Source of the DNA: Purpureocillium takamizusanense
Lineage: Eukaryota > Ascomycota > Sordariomycetes > Hypocreales > Ophiocordycipitaceae
DNA: 64,000 nt
Direction of reading: 5' to 3'
Assembly (NCBI RefSeq): GCF_022605165.1
Contig: NC_063069.1
Location: 992,001-1,056,000, forward strand
Position 1 is the stretch's first letter, and each line of letters opens with the position of its first letter. The notes under the pieces were generated by a model. That model was not told the origin of the DNA and ran no database searches. It saw only the letters and a list, made by a program, of their open reading frames with translations. Made by a program: the position numbers and the translations under genes. Below are positions 1-11,055 of the stretch, one piece after another.

Positions 1-382
1 CGACAAGAACCCAAGCGCTGTTCGGAAACTGGCAGCCGGAGCTATTTCCGGAGCTGTCGCACAGACCTGCACATATCCCTTGTAAGACGAATGCATTCTC
101 TCTTGTCCCCTCATGAGCCGCTCTGACCCAAGCAGTGATGTGCTACGTCGACGCTTCCAGATCAACACCATGTCAGGCATGGGCTATCAGTACAAGGGTA
201 TCGGCGATGCCATCCGCGTCATTGTTCGACAAGAGGGCATTCGTGGCCTGTACAAAGGCATTGTCCCCAACCTGTTAAAGGTCGCCCCCAGCATGGCCTC
301 AAGCTGGCTGAGTTTCGAAATGACGCGGGACTTCCTCACGGGTCTCAACCCGGACGCGGACGCAGAGTCTGCGTCCCTGTAA
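1..382 (+). CDS. Mitochondrial carrier family protein, C-terminal part (5' truncated by window edge)
   Basis: Two exons are visible: 1..81 (reading frame starts at base 2) and 136..382, with a 54-nt GT-AG intron between them. Joining the exons restores the carrier signature Y-P-F-D-V-L-R-R-R across the splice (the P-x-D/E-x-x-K/R motif of the third repeat), followed by YKGIGDAIRVIVRQEGIRGLYKG and two C-terminal helices, ending in TAA at 380-382. This is the last of the three approximately 100-residue repeats of SLC25-type inner-membrane transporters. The wording resembles the fungal YPR011C-like adenine nucleotide/PAPS carrier group, but substrate contact residues in repeats 1 and 2 lie outside the window, so the substrate is an inference. 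The gene is convergent with nothing; eL18 follows on the same strand. Confidence 0.85.
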
Positions 383-1170
383 CTATGTATAAAGCGCAGC
401 AAGAGTTGAGTGGGCGGACTGCATGGCTTGGTGTCTCCTTGACATTCTTTCTTCTACTCGTCGTACAGTCCCACTGGTCTTTGTTTCCTTCTCCCTATTA
501 GGGAGGTGAGGCGCAAAGGCCTACCTACTAGAGCACGAGAACAGGGTGGAATGGGGCGACGAAGTCGAATTACAATCTAGAGCAAGGACACTTACCCTTG
601 GGAGTGACTCCTGGATAGCATACAGCAAAGGGGCGTCGGCACTGGATAGCACGCGACGCAGAGTGTCCCGCCGCTGAAAATAGACGAGCGATTGCTCATA
701 CCTCGTACCTGACGATGACTTGGAAAACACGGTGGTGTGATGAGGTGAGGCGACATGGTCAGCGTTCAGTACTGAAAGCATGTCTTGCACGTGCGAGTTC
801 CGCTGCTGGCCGCTGCGACCGGGACGATCCCCTGAGACGGGACCAGAGCGGGCGGCCATCTCCGCCGCCTTGGCCATGGTCACCGGGCCCGCATTCCTGG
901 TGACTCGGTCAGCTCACCGAGATCATCTTCACCGACAGGTACGTACCCCACGCACTTCCCTGCTCACGTGCTCCACACCTGAGCTGCAAAAAGTGTGCCC
1001 TAACTGCCAAATTTTACCGCCTTTGCTCATGGAGGTCAGAGCCAATCAGAACACGCCATTGCGCAAAGCCCTGAAATTTCTCTCTATTGCCTTGGGTCTC
1101 GCAGCACCACTCCATCACGAAGGAGAAGATCGCATCGCCAACTGCTCCTCCAGCGACAACCACCGCCGCC
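383..1170. other. Intergenic: carrier 3' end and eL18 promoter
   Basis: No convincing coding sequence. Open frames here have poor third-position bias and no recognisable motif. The part next to 1171 must hold the eL18 promoter and leader; no canonical TATA box stands out. Confidence 0.6.
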
Positions 1171-2210
1171 ATGGGTACGTGAACAGCCATCCGGAATCAG
1201 CCAACGTGTGCGAGTGAGGAGAAACTCGGAAGAGGCAGACGTTGCTTTCCCTCGCCCCCATTTGTTCTTGTCTTCTTTTCTCTCCTAGCGAAGGCGTCGC
1301 AGCTTTTTCGTTTGGGAAGAAAAGGACGAACGATGGAGGCGCGAGGGCAGGCCGTCTCCTCGGACGTTGTTTCTCCTTGCGTCCTTTTGGCGCCGTCTCG
1401 TCCTCGTGACGAGATCTGAGCGGCCGAATCTTGAGCATACTTTGAACCAAGTGGCTGACGATGGTTTTTACTCTCTTCCAGGTATCGATCTCGACCGCCA
1501 CCACGTCAAGGGCACGCACCGCAAGGCGCCCAAGAGCGACAATGTCTACCTCAAGCTCCTGGTGAAGCTCTACAAGTTCCTGGCCCGTATGTCAATTCCC
1601 TGCAATCTGCGCGAATCGCCCGAAATTTTTTCTTGATCGGCCGCGACGGGGTTCCGTACGAGCAATATCGGTTGAAACGGGTACTGACGAGTTGTGCAGG
1701 CCGCACGGATGCCTCCTTCAACAAGGTCGTCCTCCGCCGGCTGTTCATGTCCAAGATCAACCGCCCCCCGGTCTCCCTGTCCCGCATCGTCGGCAACATC
1801 AACAAGGAGGGCGAGAAGCGCATCGTCGTCGTTGTCGGCACTGTCACCGATGACAACCGCCTGTTGGCCGTCCCCAAGGTCACCGTCGCCGCCCTGCGCT
1901 TCACCGCCACGGCCCGCGCTCGCATCGTCGCCGCCGGCGGCGAGGCCATCACCCTGGACCAGCTGGCCCTCCGTGCCCCTACCGGCAGCAACACCCTGAT
2001 CCTCCGCGGGCCCAAGAACGCCCGCGAGGCCGTCAAGCACTTCGGCATGGGCCCCCACAAGCACAAGGTAAGATGCGGCCGCCGATAGAGTCACCAGTGC
2101 GAAGACGTGAATGCTGACGATGTTTCGCGCAGAAACCCCATGTCGTCTCCAAGGGCCGCAAGTTCGAGCGTGCCCGTGGTCGCAGACGCTCGCGCGGCTT
2201 CAAGGTTTAA
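1171..2210 (+). CDS. RPL18: 60S ribosomal protein eL18
   Basis: Four exons: 1171..1174, 1482..1586, 1700..2067 and 2133..2210, giving 184 aa (yeast eL18 is 186). The first exon is only ATGG, so codon 2 is split by a 307-nt intron, a common arrangement in fungal ribosomal protein genes. The product begins [20 protein letters not shown], has the conserved [19 protein letters not shown] and [13 protein letters not shown] segments, and ends in the basic tail [13 protein letters not shown]. It is a structural component of the cytosolic large subunit. Phases agree at all three introns, and the splice that restores LARRTD is diagnostic. Codon choice is strongly C-ending, as expected for a highly expressed gene. 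It is convergent with MRM2, 291 bp away. I looked for box C/D elements in its introns and found none convincing. Confidence 0.96.
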
Positions 2211-2501
2211 GGTGGTGGCTTTGGGAGTTGTTACGGGATGGCCAGGGCTGGACACGGTCACGGCAGCGGCCGGAGGAGCGGTTGATACCGGTGTTGTGCT
2301 TAACAAATGGTTCTTGCATGGGACAGGCGTGGCTCGGTATCTCACGACAAAACACCAAAATGAAATTCTTCCAACGCATAATGTGTGTGTGAATATGCGT
2401 GTCATGGGCATTTATCAGGTTTGTGACGTGCTCACTCTCTATGTCATGCTCCGTATTGTACAGCCAGACTCGCGTCCGACGGGGTATCGGGGTATAGTCG
2501 C

Positions 2502-4316
2502 TCAGTCCTCTTCCTCCACGACAACGCCATGCTTCCTCCGCAATGCGATAAAGTACGACTCCTTACTCTCCTAACAAAACGCCACCCGTGTCAGTGACCA
2601 TGCCACGCGGCCGCCATCGTACCGACGGGAGGAGGGAAGGAATGAGGAAAAATTAGGGGGCCCTCACGCTTCTCGAAGACTCGGGCTTTTCCCTATGCAC
2701 CTTGGCAAAGAGCCCCTTGAGCCGCTTCTCCAGCTTCTTGTCCTCGGCGCCCTGGTAGAATTTGCAGACGAAATGGCCTCCGGGACGGAGCGTGTCGCTC
2801 GCAAACTGCAGCGCCGCGTTGCATAGGTCCTGTGGTACACGGCCCCGAGGGGAGGGGGGCTTTGATCAGCATCGATCGCTGGACCGGGGAAGGGCATCTT
2901 CGTTTCTCTCGTACGCCCGCATGCATGGCCTTGTGCCGATGAGGAGGGTGAAGGGGAGGGGAAGGCCGGGGGAGGAGGCGGGAAGGGAAAGGGGCCGTGA
3001 CACTCACCATGCTGCCGGCGTGGTCGCGGAAGGTGTTGCCGCTCGTGTTCATGAGCCTGTGGTAGGGATTACTCAGAGTGTTCGTGGTGTAGCCGTTGGT
3101 TTGAGGCCAGGGTTCGGACATGTCACTTAGAACAACCTGCGTGCCCGTCGGGTCAGTCAGTCAGTCATTTCTTGCACGTCGTATGCCATTCCCGTTGCAT
3201 ATGTAACAGTATAGTCCCGGACAGACTACCACCCATACCCAAGCAGGCGGTCTACAAAAGTCTGGAGGGCAGGGCAACAAACTCACATCTACAATCGCCA
3301 TGCCTGATGACCTCGATGACGTAGCACCCGGGTCGTCTTCTGCCCCCAGCCCCTCCCCGCCCATGTGCCGCTCCTGGTCGATGTAGCTCGGCTGGGCGAG
3401 AACATCAGCGCCAGGTGCCGTGTCTGATGGCCCATCGGCGGTGTCTGACGACGATGATGATGGCTTCTCGTCCATAGCGGCTGCTGCCTGGCGCCGCTGC
3501 TTAAGAGGAGAAGAGGGGCCGGGGGGACGAGGCTTATGCGTGCGGAGGATAAAGTCCCGGACGAGGGCCTGCACCTGCGGGGAGAGAAAGTCGCCCTGGA
3601 AGGTGGCGACGCCGCGCGGGGGCTGCGCGGGGATGAGGTCGATGCCGACGACGCGGCCGTGCGGACGTGTGCGCTCCATGGCGACCTGCCGCGGGTTCGT
3701 TAATGTTGTCCTTTTTCATTGTGTGTTCAACGCGAGGGGTGCCGTCATACCTGGGACCAACTGCCGGGTGCATAGCCCTAGGTGGTGACACGTCACTGTT
3801 AGAGAAGCACTCAAGATGCAATCCTGTACATAAAGTCACAGTGGGGATGGAAAGGGGGTGAGAGGGATGGATGATGGGTGAGCTTGCCAGATCAACGACG
3901 GTTTGCCCTGGGCGAAAGAGCCTATACTTTTCGTCCATCTACGCGTCCCACGACGATTAGCAACCAAATACAAAAAGACACGATGCTACTGATACCCTAC
4001 TGGACCGCATTGTACCGTACTCAGAGAGTGAGTGAGTGAGAGGGGCCCATCATGTCCGTCGTACCTCGAGCAGCTTAAACGCAGCGCGGCTCTTGAGCCC
4101 CTGGACCTTGGCCTCGCGGGCGTACGCGTCCCGGCCCTGGCGCTGCTTCCACCGCGAGGACCCGGACGACGAGGACGCTCTGCACGCTGTCCATGGCTGT
4201 GTCCATGATATCCCGAGCGCTGCGATGCCGCTGTGCGTAACCACGGCGCTCGGCGTGGACGCGAGCACGGCAAGCGGTGGTGGGCGGCGTCGTCTCAACA
4301 ACAGGGACAACATCAA
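2502..4316 (-). CDS. MRM2: Mitochondrial 21S rRNA (uridine-2'-O)-methyltransferase, FtsJ/RlmE family
   Basis: Seven exons on the minus strand: 4316..4065, 3938..3888, 3777..3751, 3685..3287, 3136..3008, 2829..2668 and 2570..2502, giving 362 aa, all in phase. An Arg-rich N-terminus fits a mitochondrial presequence. RDAYAREAKVQGLKSRAAFK and DEKYRLFRPGQTVVDL lead into the SAM-binding loop GYAPGSWSQVA, then GIDLIPAQPPRGVATFQGDF, VVLSDMSEPWPQ (catalytic Asp region), LSNPYHRLMNTSG, GHFVCKFYQG (catalytic Lys) and KVHREKPESSRS. A low-complexity Ser/Asp/Pro insert of about 70 residues follows the GDF strand, in exon 4. The family methylates the peptidyl-transferase loop of mitochondrial LSU rRNA. The intron after exon 2 appears to start with GC rather than GT, and exon 3 is only 27 nt. 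The split model is needed because no single frame carries all motifs. Confidence 0.9.
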
Positions 4317-4946
4317 GTCAAGCTACCTGTTTGGGTAGTTTCCACCAACCTAGCGGTCGTCGGCGTTGGATGGGGCCCCGCCGCAGGAGAAAAGAAGAAG
4401 AATGGAGGGGGATGGGACGAGGAAGACAAGTGACTTTGGTCCAGTGTCATGAGATTCCGTTCAATACGAAAAAATTACGGCAAACAGTGCAACGACACGC
4501 TCAACTCGCGGCGTGATGGTGGCACGATTTTTTTTCTTAGTTGAGCTTTGGACTGCTGCCGGGTAAGCTGATCATCCATACCCTTGCAAGCTTGGTTGAC
4601 GTCGTTTGCGGAAATTTGTTAGCGCACCACCGTCCTAGGTAGTTACCTCGCTCGGCCGATGCGGCAGCGGGACATGCCGCGGGGAAATGCCGGATACCAC
4701 CTCACCGTACAGTATACAAGCACAATCAATATACGACGACGGCAAAGGCTCAGCCTCCTCCCCCACGAATGTCTCAATGCGCCGCCGCCGTCAGTGTGCG
4801 TCCGAAGTACAGTAGTAGGTACTTTGTGCATACCTCTAGTACGTAACGCGAGGCGGTGGTGCAAAGACTTTCTCGTTCTCATTCCTAATAAAGAGACCTG
4901 GCCGAGACGCGCGGGCCGTCTTCTAGTCACTTCGTACTCGCGTGCC

Positions 4947-4977
<31 letters not shown>

Positions 4978-5236
4978 ACCTCACCTCGGCTAATTCTCCT
5001 CCAACCTGTACTACACTCACCTTTTTCTCCTCCTCCTCCATGCGGTCCAGCAGCTCCCACCACGCAGAGAAGATGCGGCACTGACGAGACAGCGATCTTT
5101 TTGGCTATCAGCCCCATCTTTGCTGCTGCTGCTGCTTGCTTGCTTGCACGACGGGCGGTAGGTACCAGACAAAATACCCGAAAGTCGCAATCCATCCTCT
5201 ATATACCACGCGAACACGCAGGCGCGCTTTCCCATC
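4317..5236. other. Intergenic: MRM2 promoter side
   Basis: No supported gene. It contains a (TC)n microsatellite, several GTAC-rich short palindromes (around 4705 and 4805-4845) and a TATA-like stretch at about 5199-5206 just upstream of the next small frame. Confidence 0.5.
4952..4977. repeat. (TC)13 microsatellite
   Basis: About 26 nt of uninterrupted TC dinucleotides in intergenic DNA between MRM2 and the small membrane-protein frame. Likely length-polymorphic. Confidence 0.9.
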
Positions 5237-5437
5237 ATGGACGTCGAGAGCGCGGCGCGCGACATGCACGCCCTCCCCGGGCTCGTCGTCCTCGTCAGCG
5301 TGCCCCTCGTCGTCACCATCCTGAGCCTCGCGCGCCTGTCGTCGTCGCTCGTCCAGGGGAGCACCACGAGCAACGGCGGTGGCGGCGATGGAGCAACGCT
5401 GGCGCGCCACCAGCGAGGCTACTCCATCAGCGCGTGA
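5237..5437 (+). CDS. Small single-pass membrane protein, unrecognised
   Basis: A 66-aa single-exon frame starting MDVESAARDMHALPG and ending RHQRGYSISA. Residues about 13-35 form one strongly hydrophobic segment (LPGLVVLVSVPLVVTILSL), followed by a short Ser/Gly/Thr tail. Almost every codon in the first 45 ends in C or G, unlike the surrounding DNA, which is the main reason for calling it. A CTATATA stretch lies about 35 nt upstream. I do not recognise the family, and a longer spliced gene using this as one exon cannot be excluded. Confidence 0.45.
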   Translation: MDVESAARDMHALPGLVVLVSVPLVVTILSLARLSSSLVQGSTTSNGGGGDGATLARHQRGYSISA

Positions 5438-6594
5438 GCAGGATGGAGATTCGGGCAACGAAAGACAAAAAAAAAGACAATCAAGGGGCCTTTTTTGTAC
5501 CGGCGAATCCATTGAAGCTTGCGGCAACCTTGGAAACTGGACTGCATGCATGTGCCGCCCCCGCCCCGGCTGTCAGTCAAGCCAGGGGGGCTGAAGGGAT
5601 GGGACGATGACGCCGCGGCACTGCTGCACCAGCAGACGGGACGCGACCAACAGCACCCACGGACAAAGAGGGTCCAAGGCCCCTCCCTTCCTCCCTGCCT
5701 CCCTGTACGACCAGCCGGCGCCTAAAAGCAGGTGACAGGGGGGGAGGGGGCAGGTTCGGTACTGCTAGCAACCGCCGCGCTGCCACAGTCTCTCGCGCTG
5801 CTACGGAGTTAGTAGTTGGCACCAGGACTGAGGAGCCGGAAACCTGGAGGCTTCCGCGAACCGAATACGCTACGTTACGTACTCGCCAATGAAACTGCCA
5901 GAGGGGAGAGGGACAAGCACCAACGATGCAGCCCACTTTCACGATTCCTAGAATCGGCCTTAACACGCCCCAATGAGCAGCAGCATGCCTGTCTACCGGC
6001 GGTCTCTCCCCCCATAAGTATAGATGCCCATCGGCTCCTCGGTCATCGTCGAGCCGATCGACCCCCCTGGGACCAGGACTGGGACGACGGCATCATCAGC
6101 CAGCCCCCAGCATCAGCGCTCGGCTCCGACTCGTAACCTACACGAGCGACGCCTCAACAACATCTTCTTCACGTCGAAGAAAAAAGGGATATTTCTTGTT
6201 GTTGCCGCTGTCACAGCATACCGAGAACAGCTTGCAAGTCTGTCATGTACGGCCCATCAATCACCATCACAGCTTATGGCTTCATCATCATCAACACCTG
6301 TCATTTTGTGTCTGCAAAACGCAAATCGAGGCTTCAATTCGCCTGAATATCCCGAGTACGCCAAACCTGCCTGCCTGCCCTGTAACAAACCCAATTACCC
6401 AAAGACCAACACAGTTATACCAAATAAAACAACACCCAAAGCAGAAAACACCACTGATGCATGTAGTCCTGTACAGTGCTCGGTCGGTGAAACCCATGAT
6501 CCATGAATGCCACCCGCCCGTCCGTGTGATCGTGCGTCCTCGTAGTGAAACCCACAATGCAAAAGAGCGGCGAGGCAGACGCTCCATTCCGCCG
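5438..6594. other. Intergenic, no gene seen
   Basis: Low-complexity C- and A-rich DNA. The part near 6595 is probably the 3' UTR of the minus-strand coiled-coil gene. No frame here shows coding bias or a motif. Confidence 0.5.
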
Positions 6595-8438
6595 CTAAGC
6601 CAGGAAGCTGGCGTTAACACCCCTCCTGTCCCTCTTGAGCGGCGAGAACGAGCTGCCCGCAAACGCGTTCCTCACACCGCCTCCCAGTTGCGCCCGCACG
6701 CGCTTTCCGGCTGGCGCGGCGGGCTTGACCGGCTTGGCGACAGCCGCCTCGGCGTCGTCGTCGTCATCAAATAGAGTCGAGTTGGCGGCGCCGAGGAGCT
6801 TCCGCCGCTTCTTCTTGACATCGCCCTCTGGCGCCTTAGGCTGGAGGGCGGGTGCCTTTCTCGAAGCCTTGGCAGTGGCATTCTCCTGCTCCAGAGCCAC
6901 CGTCACCATGGGCGGTGCCTCATTGCCCTTTTCCTTCTCCATGGAGGCGTCCGCCCCGGACTCGGCCGGAGAGACGTCCACCTTGGCGATTGCCTTGTTC
7001 GCTTGCGCGGGTGGAGCCTCACTCAAGCCCTTCGTCCTTGGCCGGCCACGAGCCTTGGGTGCCTCCTTAGGCGCTGCCTTGGATGCGGCGGTTTTTGTTG
7101 CTGGCTTGAGCTGGACCTTGGGCTTGGGTGCGGGCTCTTGCGGTGCCTCGGCGGCGGCTTCTGGGTCCTCGGGCTCGATGACAGGGAGTGACTGCTTGCT
7201 GCTGTCACCCTTGTCGGCAAATGTCGTATCTGGCCCGAGCTCGGATTCGTCATGGGCCGATGCCTCCAGGGACTCATCCGATACGCTCTTCCCGGTCCGG
7301 TTCAAGAAGGGCGTGATGGAAAACGTAGACTTCTCACCTAGGGCGGCCTTTTCACCGCGCTTCTTGGCGGCCAGTCGCTTGTTGGCCACCTCCTCGTTCC
7401 CAGGCGTCTGGATGGTGATGTCCTCGAAGCTCATCTCCTGGGCACGGCGTTTCCGGCCGAGTCCAGACTCAATGGCGACGCTCTTCTTCGCAACGTCCTT
7501 GGCGCCTGGTGCACGAGTCGTCTTCTTCTTGGACTGCTCGAGCTCCTCTTGACACTGTTCAAGTTGCGCGCGTGTCTCCTTGAGCTCGGTGTGGGTGGTC
7601 TTGTACCTTGTCTTGAGAGACTCGATCCTCTCCTCTAGCCGTTCGCTGTGGGCCTGCGCCTCGGAGAGTTCCCTGTCGTGCTCCTTCTTGGCCTTTTCGC
7701 GCTCCTTGACTTCAGCGGCCAGCTTCTTCTCAGCGTTGACCAGCCGCGCCTTGAGATCGCTGATGGTGGGCTCGTCCTCCTTGAACTGCACCCTCTGCCG
7801 CGACCGCTTCTCGTTCTCGAGCTCCACCTCCACCGAGTCTAGTTGCCGCCGCAGATCGTTCTTCTCCGCAACCATCGCCTGATAGTTGGCGAGCTGTGAC
7901 TGCAAGTGCTCCATCTCGGGTCGGAGGCGGTCGAGTTCTCGCTTCAGCGCGAATTTCTCCTGCAAGGCCTTGCCCGAGTCTTGCACTGAGCCATTCAGAG
8001 AGTTTACTTCGGCCTAGATGGTCCGTTAGACGTTGCGGATCAAGAGAAGCCCACGTCTCAAAGGCCTACCTGCAGGTTGGCCAGCTCAATGTCCTGCTTC
8101 TTTAGTCGTGTCTCCTGCGATCGCGCAGCTCTCTTGGCGTCATCAAGCTCGACGCGAACCGCATCGCTCTGCTTTTTCAGCGCCATGATCTTGGCATCCT
8201 TTTGTGTGATCTTCTCCTTCAACGCTGCGGTTTCGTCTCGCATCGCCAGGGTGCGAAGCTTCAGCAGCCGCGCCTCCTCATCGCGACCGATGCTCTCCGT
8301 CTTGTGGATGTTGTCGCGGCGCCGCAGCTCGAGCTGATGAATGCGCGTGGTGCGCTGTGCAGAGAGTCAGCAGACGCGGCGAGTGCAATCCGGTTCGGGG
8401 CATTGATGAAACCGTACCTCGCTGGAGTTGGCACCCAT
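6595..8438 (-). CDS. Coiled-coil, probably nuclear, protein with AT-hook-like motif
   Basis: Three exons: 8438..8418 (7 codons, MGANSSE), 8354..8070 and 8013..6595, giving 574 aa with matching phases. Residues about 8-260 are almost continuous heptad-like coiled coil rich in Glu, Lys, Arg and Leu. The C-terminal half is disordered, Ala/Pro/Lys-rich, with KARGRPRTKG (AT-hook-like GRP core), several basic clusters such as KKKRRKLLG, an acidic FDDDDDAE patch, and a conserved-looking end, AFAGSSFSPLKRDRRGVNASF. This architecture fits a chromatin, kinetochore or spindle-associated protein, but I do not recognise the family and assign no function. It is divergent from OST3, with 693 bp between start codons. 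Confidence 0.85.
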
Positions 8439-9131
8439 GATGGCCGTTGAGCCTGCTCCCGCGAAGCAGGAGAGTGGTGACGCGGTGGGTGCACAGGCGC
8501 GTCGCGGCAACAAGCACTGCACTTGCAGTGATGGAGAAAATAGAAATGTTCACAGATGAATGAGCCCTGCCCTTGACTTTGTGTCAAAGAACCCCGAAAG
8601 ATGGACGAGATGCGTGTCGGCCACGATATCGATGACCAGAATGATGAGGCTCAACCAGGGTCAGAGGGCGGTTGACAGGAGCCGGTGTGTTTTGCTCGGG
8701 CTCGTCTCCCCCCGCCGGGGTGGTAAACAGTATGCCTGATCGGGATTAGCGCACGCTGGGGCCGTTATCCGAGTTCCAAGGAAGGCTGCACGTGACGTCG
8801 GGGGTCGGTGTGATCACGGCTGACATAAGCCAATTTTGCCCCAGAGCTTGGACGACAGCGGGTGGTGCTTCAGACACGACGAAACCAACGGCAAAGCTGC
8901 CCCTGGCCGACCATCAGCGCCAGTGCAGGTACGTACCGCCAGCGACTGTGAGGCCACCTCAGCTTCAAGAAAAGGTATCTTCAACGCGGGGAGCTCCACC
9001 ACCACGTCAACCAGCTCCCTCCGCACACAAATCGCCCTCGCAACTCATCAATTGGGGTCCCGCGGCCACCGTCCCGCTGTCTGCGAAGCTCCAGCCTCCT
9101 CCCCCCCCCCCGTTCGTCCGTCCTTTCCACG
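8439..9131. other. Divergent promoter region, coiled-coil gene / OST3
   Basis: 693 bp between two divergent start codons. No coding signal. A run of about 11 C residues lies near 9100, about 20-30 nt before the OST3 start. Confidence 0.6.
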
Positions 9132-10354
9132 ATGCGCTTCCTCGCGACCCTCGCATCCGCGTGCGCGCTGGTGAGCGGCGCCCTCGCCGCCGCCGGCAAA
9201 GCGCCCCCCAAGTCGTCCGAGCAGCGCTTCGCCGAGTTCCGCCGCCTCGCCCGCCTCTCTTCGACGATCCCGCTCAACGACGTCTCGTACAAGTCGCTCA
9301 CGGCCGCGCCTCGCGACTACAGCGTCGCCGTGCTGCTGACGGCGCTCGACGCGCGGTTCGGCTGCCAGCTCTGCCGCGAGTTCCAGCCCGAGTGGGATCT
9401 CGTTGGCAGGAGCTGGGCAAAGGGCGACAAGAAGGGCGAGGCGCGCATGATTTTTGGCACGCTGGACTTTTCAGAAGGGCGGGATATTTTCCTCTCGGTA
9501 TGCTCCAGCCTGGTCGGTTCTGAAGCTTCAAGATGAGGTGCTAATGATACTTGTGTGTGTGCAGCTCGGCCTCCAGACGGCTCCGGTCCTGCTCTTCTTC
9601 CCTCCCACCATCGGTCCTCATGCCGTCGCCTCCCCAGAGCCGCTCCGCTATGACTTTACCGGCGGGTCAGTAACTAGCAACCATAATGTTGAAATTACGG
9701 GCGCGTTCTCCTGGCTGACATGAGTGAAACCTTGCAGGCCCCCCGCTGCTGAGCAGGTGCACGGTTGGCTCGTCCGCCACCTCCCCGGCCGCCCGCACCC
9801 AGACATCAGGCGCCCCATCAACTACATCCGCTGGGCCGTCGGCATCACGCTGCTGCTCGGCGTGGGCACCCTCGTCGCCACCGCCGGCCCCTACCTGCTG
9901 CCCATCATCCAGAACCGCAACCTCTGGGCCGCCGGCACCATGATTGCCATCCTGCTCTTCACCAGCGGCCACATGTTCAACCACATCCGCCACGTCCCCT
10001 ACGTCGCTGGCGATGGCCGCGGCGGCATCACCTACTTTGCCGGCGGCTTCCAGAGCCAGCTCGGACTGGAGACGCAGATTGTCGCTGCCATGTGTAAGTG
10101 TCCCCCCTCCACTGGCTGCCTCCTCTGCGTGAACGAATGCCCAGAGGCTGACGGGATACCCGGACCTAGATGGCCTGCTGTCCTTTTCCACCATTGCCCT
10201 CGGGTCGCGCATCCCTCGCATCACCGAGCCCAAGAAGCAGCTCGTCGCCGCCATCTCCTGGATCAGCGTCATGTTCTTCCTCAACAGCTTCCTGCTGAGC
10301 GTCTTCCGCATCAAAAACAGCGGCTACCCCTTCTCGCTCCCTCCCTTCATGTAA
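9132..10354 (+). CDS. OST3: Oligosaccharyltransferase complex subunit gamma (Ost3/Ost6)
   Basis: Four exons: 9132..9497, 9565..9665, 9738..10093 and 10170..10354, giving 335 aa. An N-terminal signal peptide (MRFLATLASACALVSGALAA) precedes a thioredoxin-like lumenal domain whose CxxC is C78-Q-L-C81. This is followed by TAPVLLFFPP and four hydrophobic segments in the C-terminal half (WAVGITLLLGVGTLV; MIAILLFTSGHMF; a third around the exon 3/4 join; ISWISVMFFLNSFLLSVF). The family acts in the ER membrane, where the CxxC forms transient mixed disulfides that slow folding of substrates for N-glycosylation by Stt3. The conserved GHMFNHIRHVP and GGITYFAGGFQ segments sit in exon 3. Ost3 and Ost6 are hard to separate from sequence alone; filamentous fungi usually have one gene. 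Confidence 0.95.
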
Positions 10355-11055
10355 GAGGCGTGATTGGTAGCCGTCCCAAGACGGTAAATGAGCATAGAGA
10401 GACTGCAAGTTCCCCCCGACGAGGTGTAGAGTCGTGTAGGCTGAGCAGGACCTGCGAGGGAGGCCACAGTGCAGCCGATAGAGACATAAGCAGCAAAACG
10501 GTGATGACATGTACACTATGGCGTTATTTACTTGAATGGCAATTCATGCATCGACTGGGCGCTGTTAGACAGGTAGCAAGCAGAATGAAGCATGGTATTA
10601 CTTATGCCAGGGGTAGTCGGTAGCAGAACCCGAGAGGGCGCCATCGCCATTCAACCTGGCCGGCAGCCCTCACGACTCCCATTATTGGCACGGTTGAGGA
10701 GCACGTAATCCAATCACAGATACAAGCACATGTGAATGTCGAGTTCTTTATTGGAAGAACAAAGCATGATGCCCAGTTTTTGCCTTCAGAGGCTGCCTAG
10801 CCAGCAATGCGTCATGCCTCGTCAGATGTGTTTTGTGCCCCCCGTGTCCTTCGCATCAATAAAGACCTAACGAGGAAGCCAGCCATATGACGCCCCACCA
10901 ATGATCTACCATCTTCCACAACAGCTCGAACCCCTCTCGAGGCCCGCCGCTCATCCACTGCTGCTGCTGCTGCTGCTGCTCTCGCTCCCGTCTACCACAG
11001 CCTGCCCATTACCGTGACACCGCTGATCCGTGCGCGCAGAAAGCCAAGAAGGCGT
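10355..11055. other. Convergent 3' region of OST3 and RACK1
   Basis: 701 bp between two stop codons, presumably both 3' UTRs. It includes a (CTG)n tract of nearly eight units at 10958-10980. No coding signal. Confidence 0.6.
10958..10980. repeat. (CTG)n microsatellite
   Basis: About 7.7 CTG units, downstream of the RACK1 stop codon and so probably in its 3' UTR. Confidence 0.85.

Noticed and set aside
2502..4316. MRM2 as a frameshifted pseudogene
   Set aside because: Motifs lie in different frames, but every break coincides with splice signals and phases agree, so the gene is intact.
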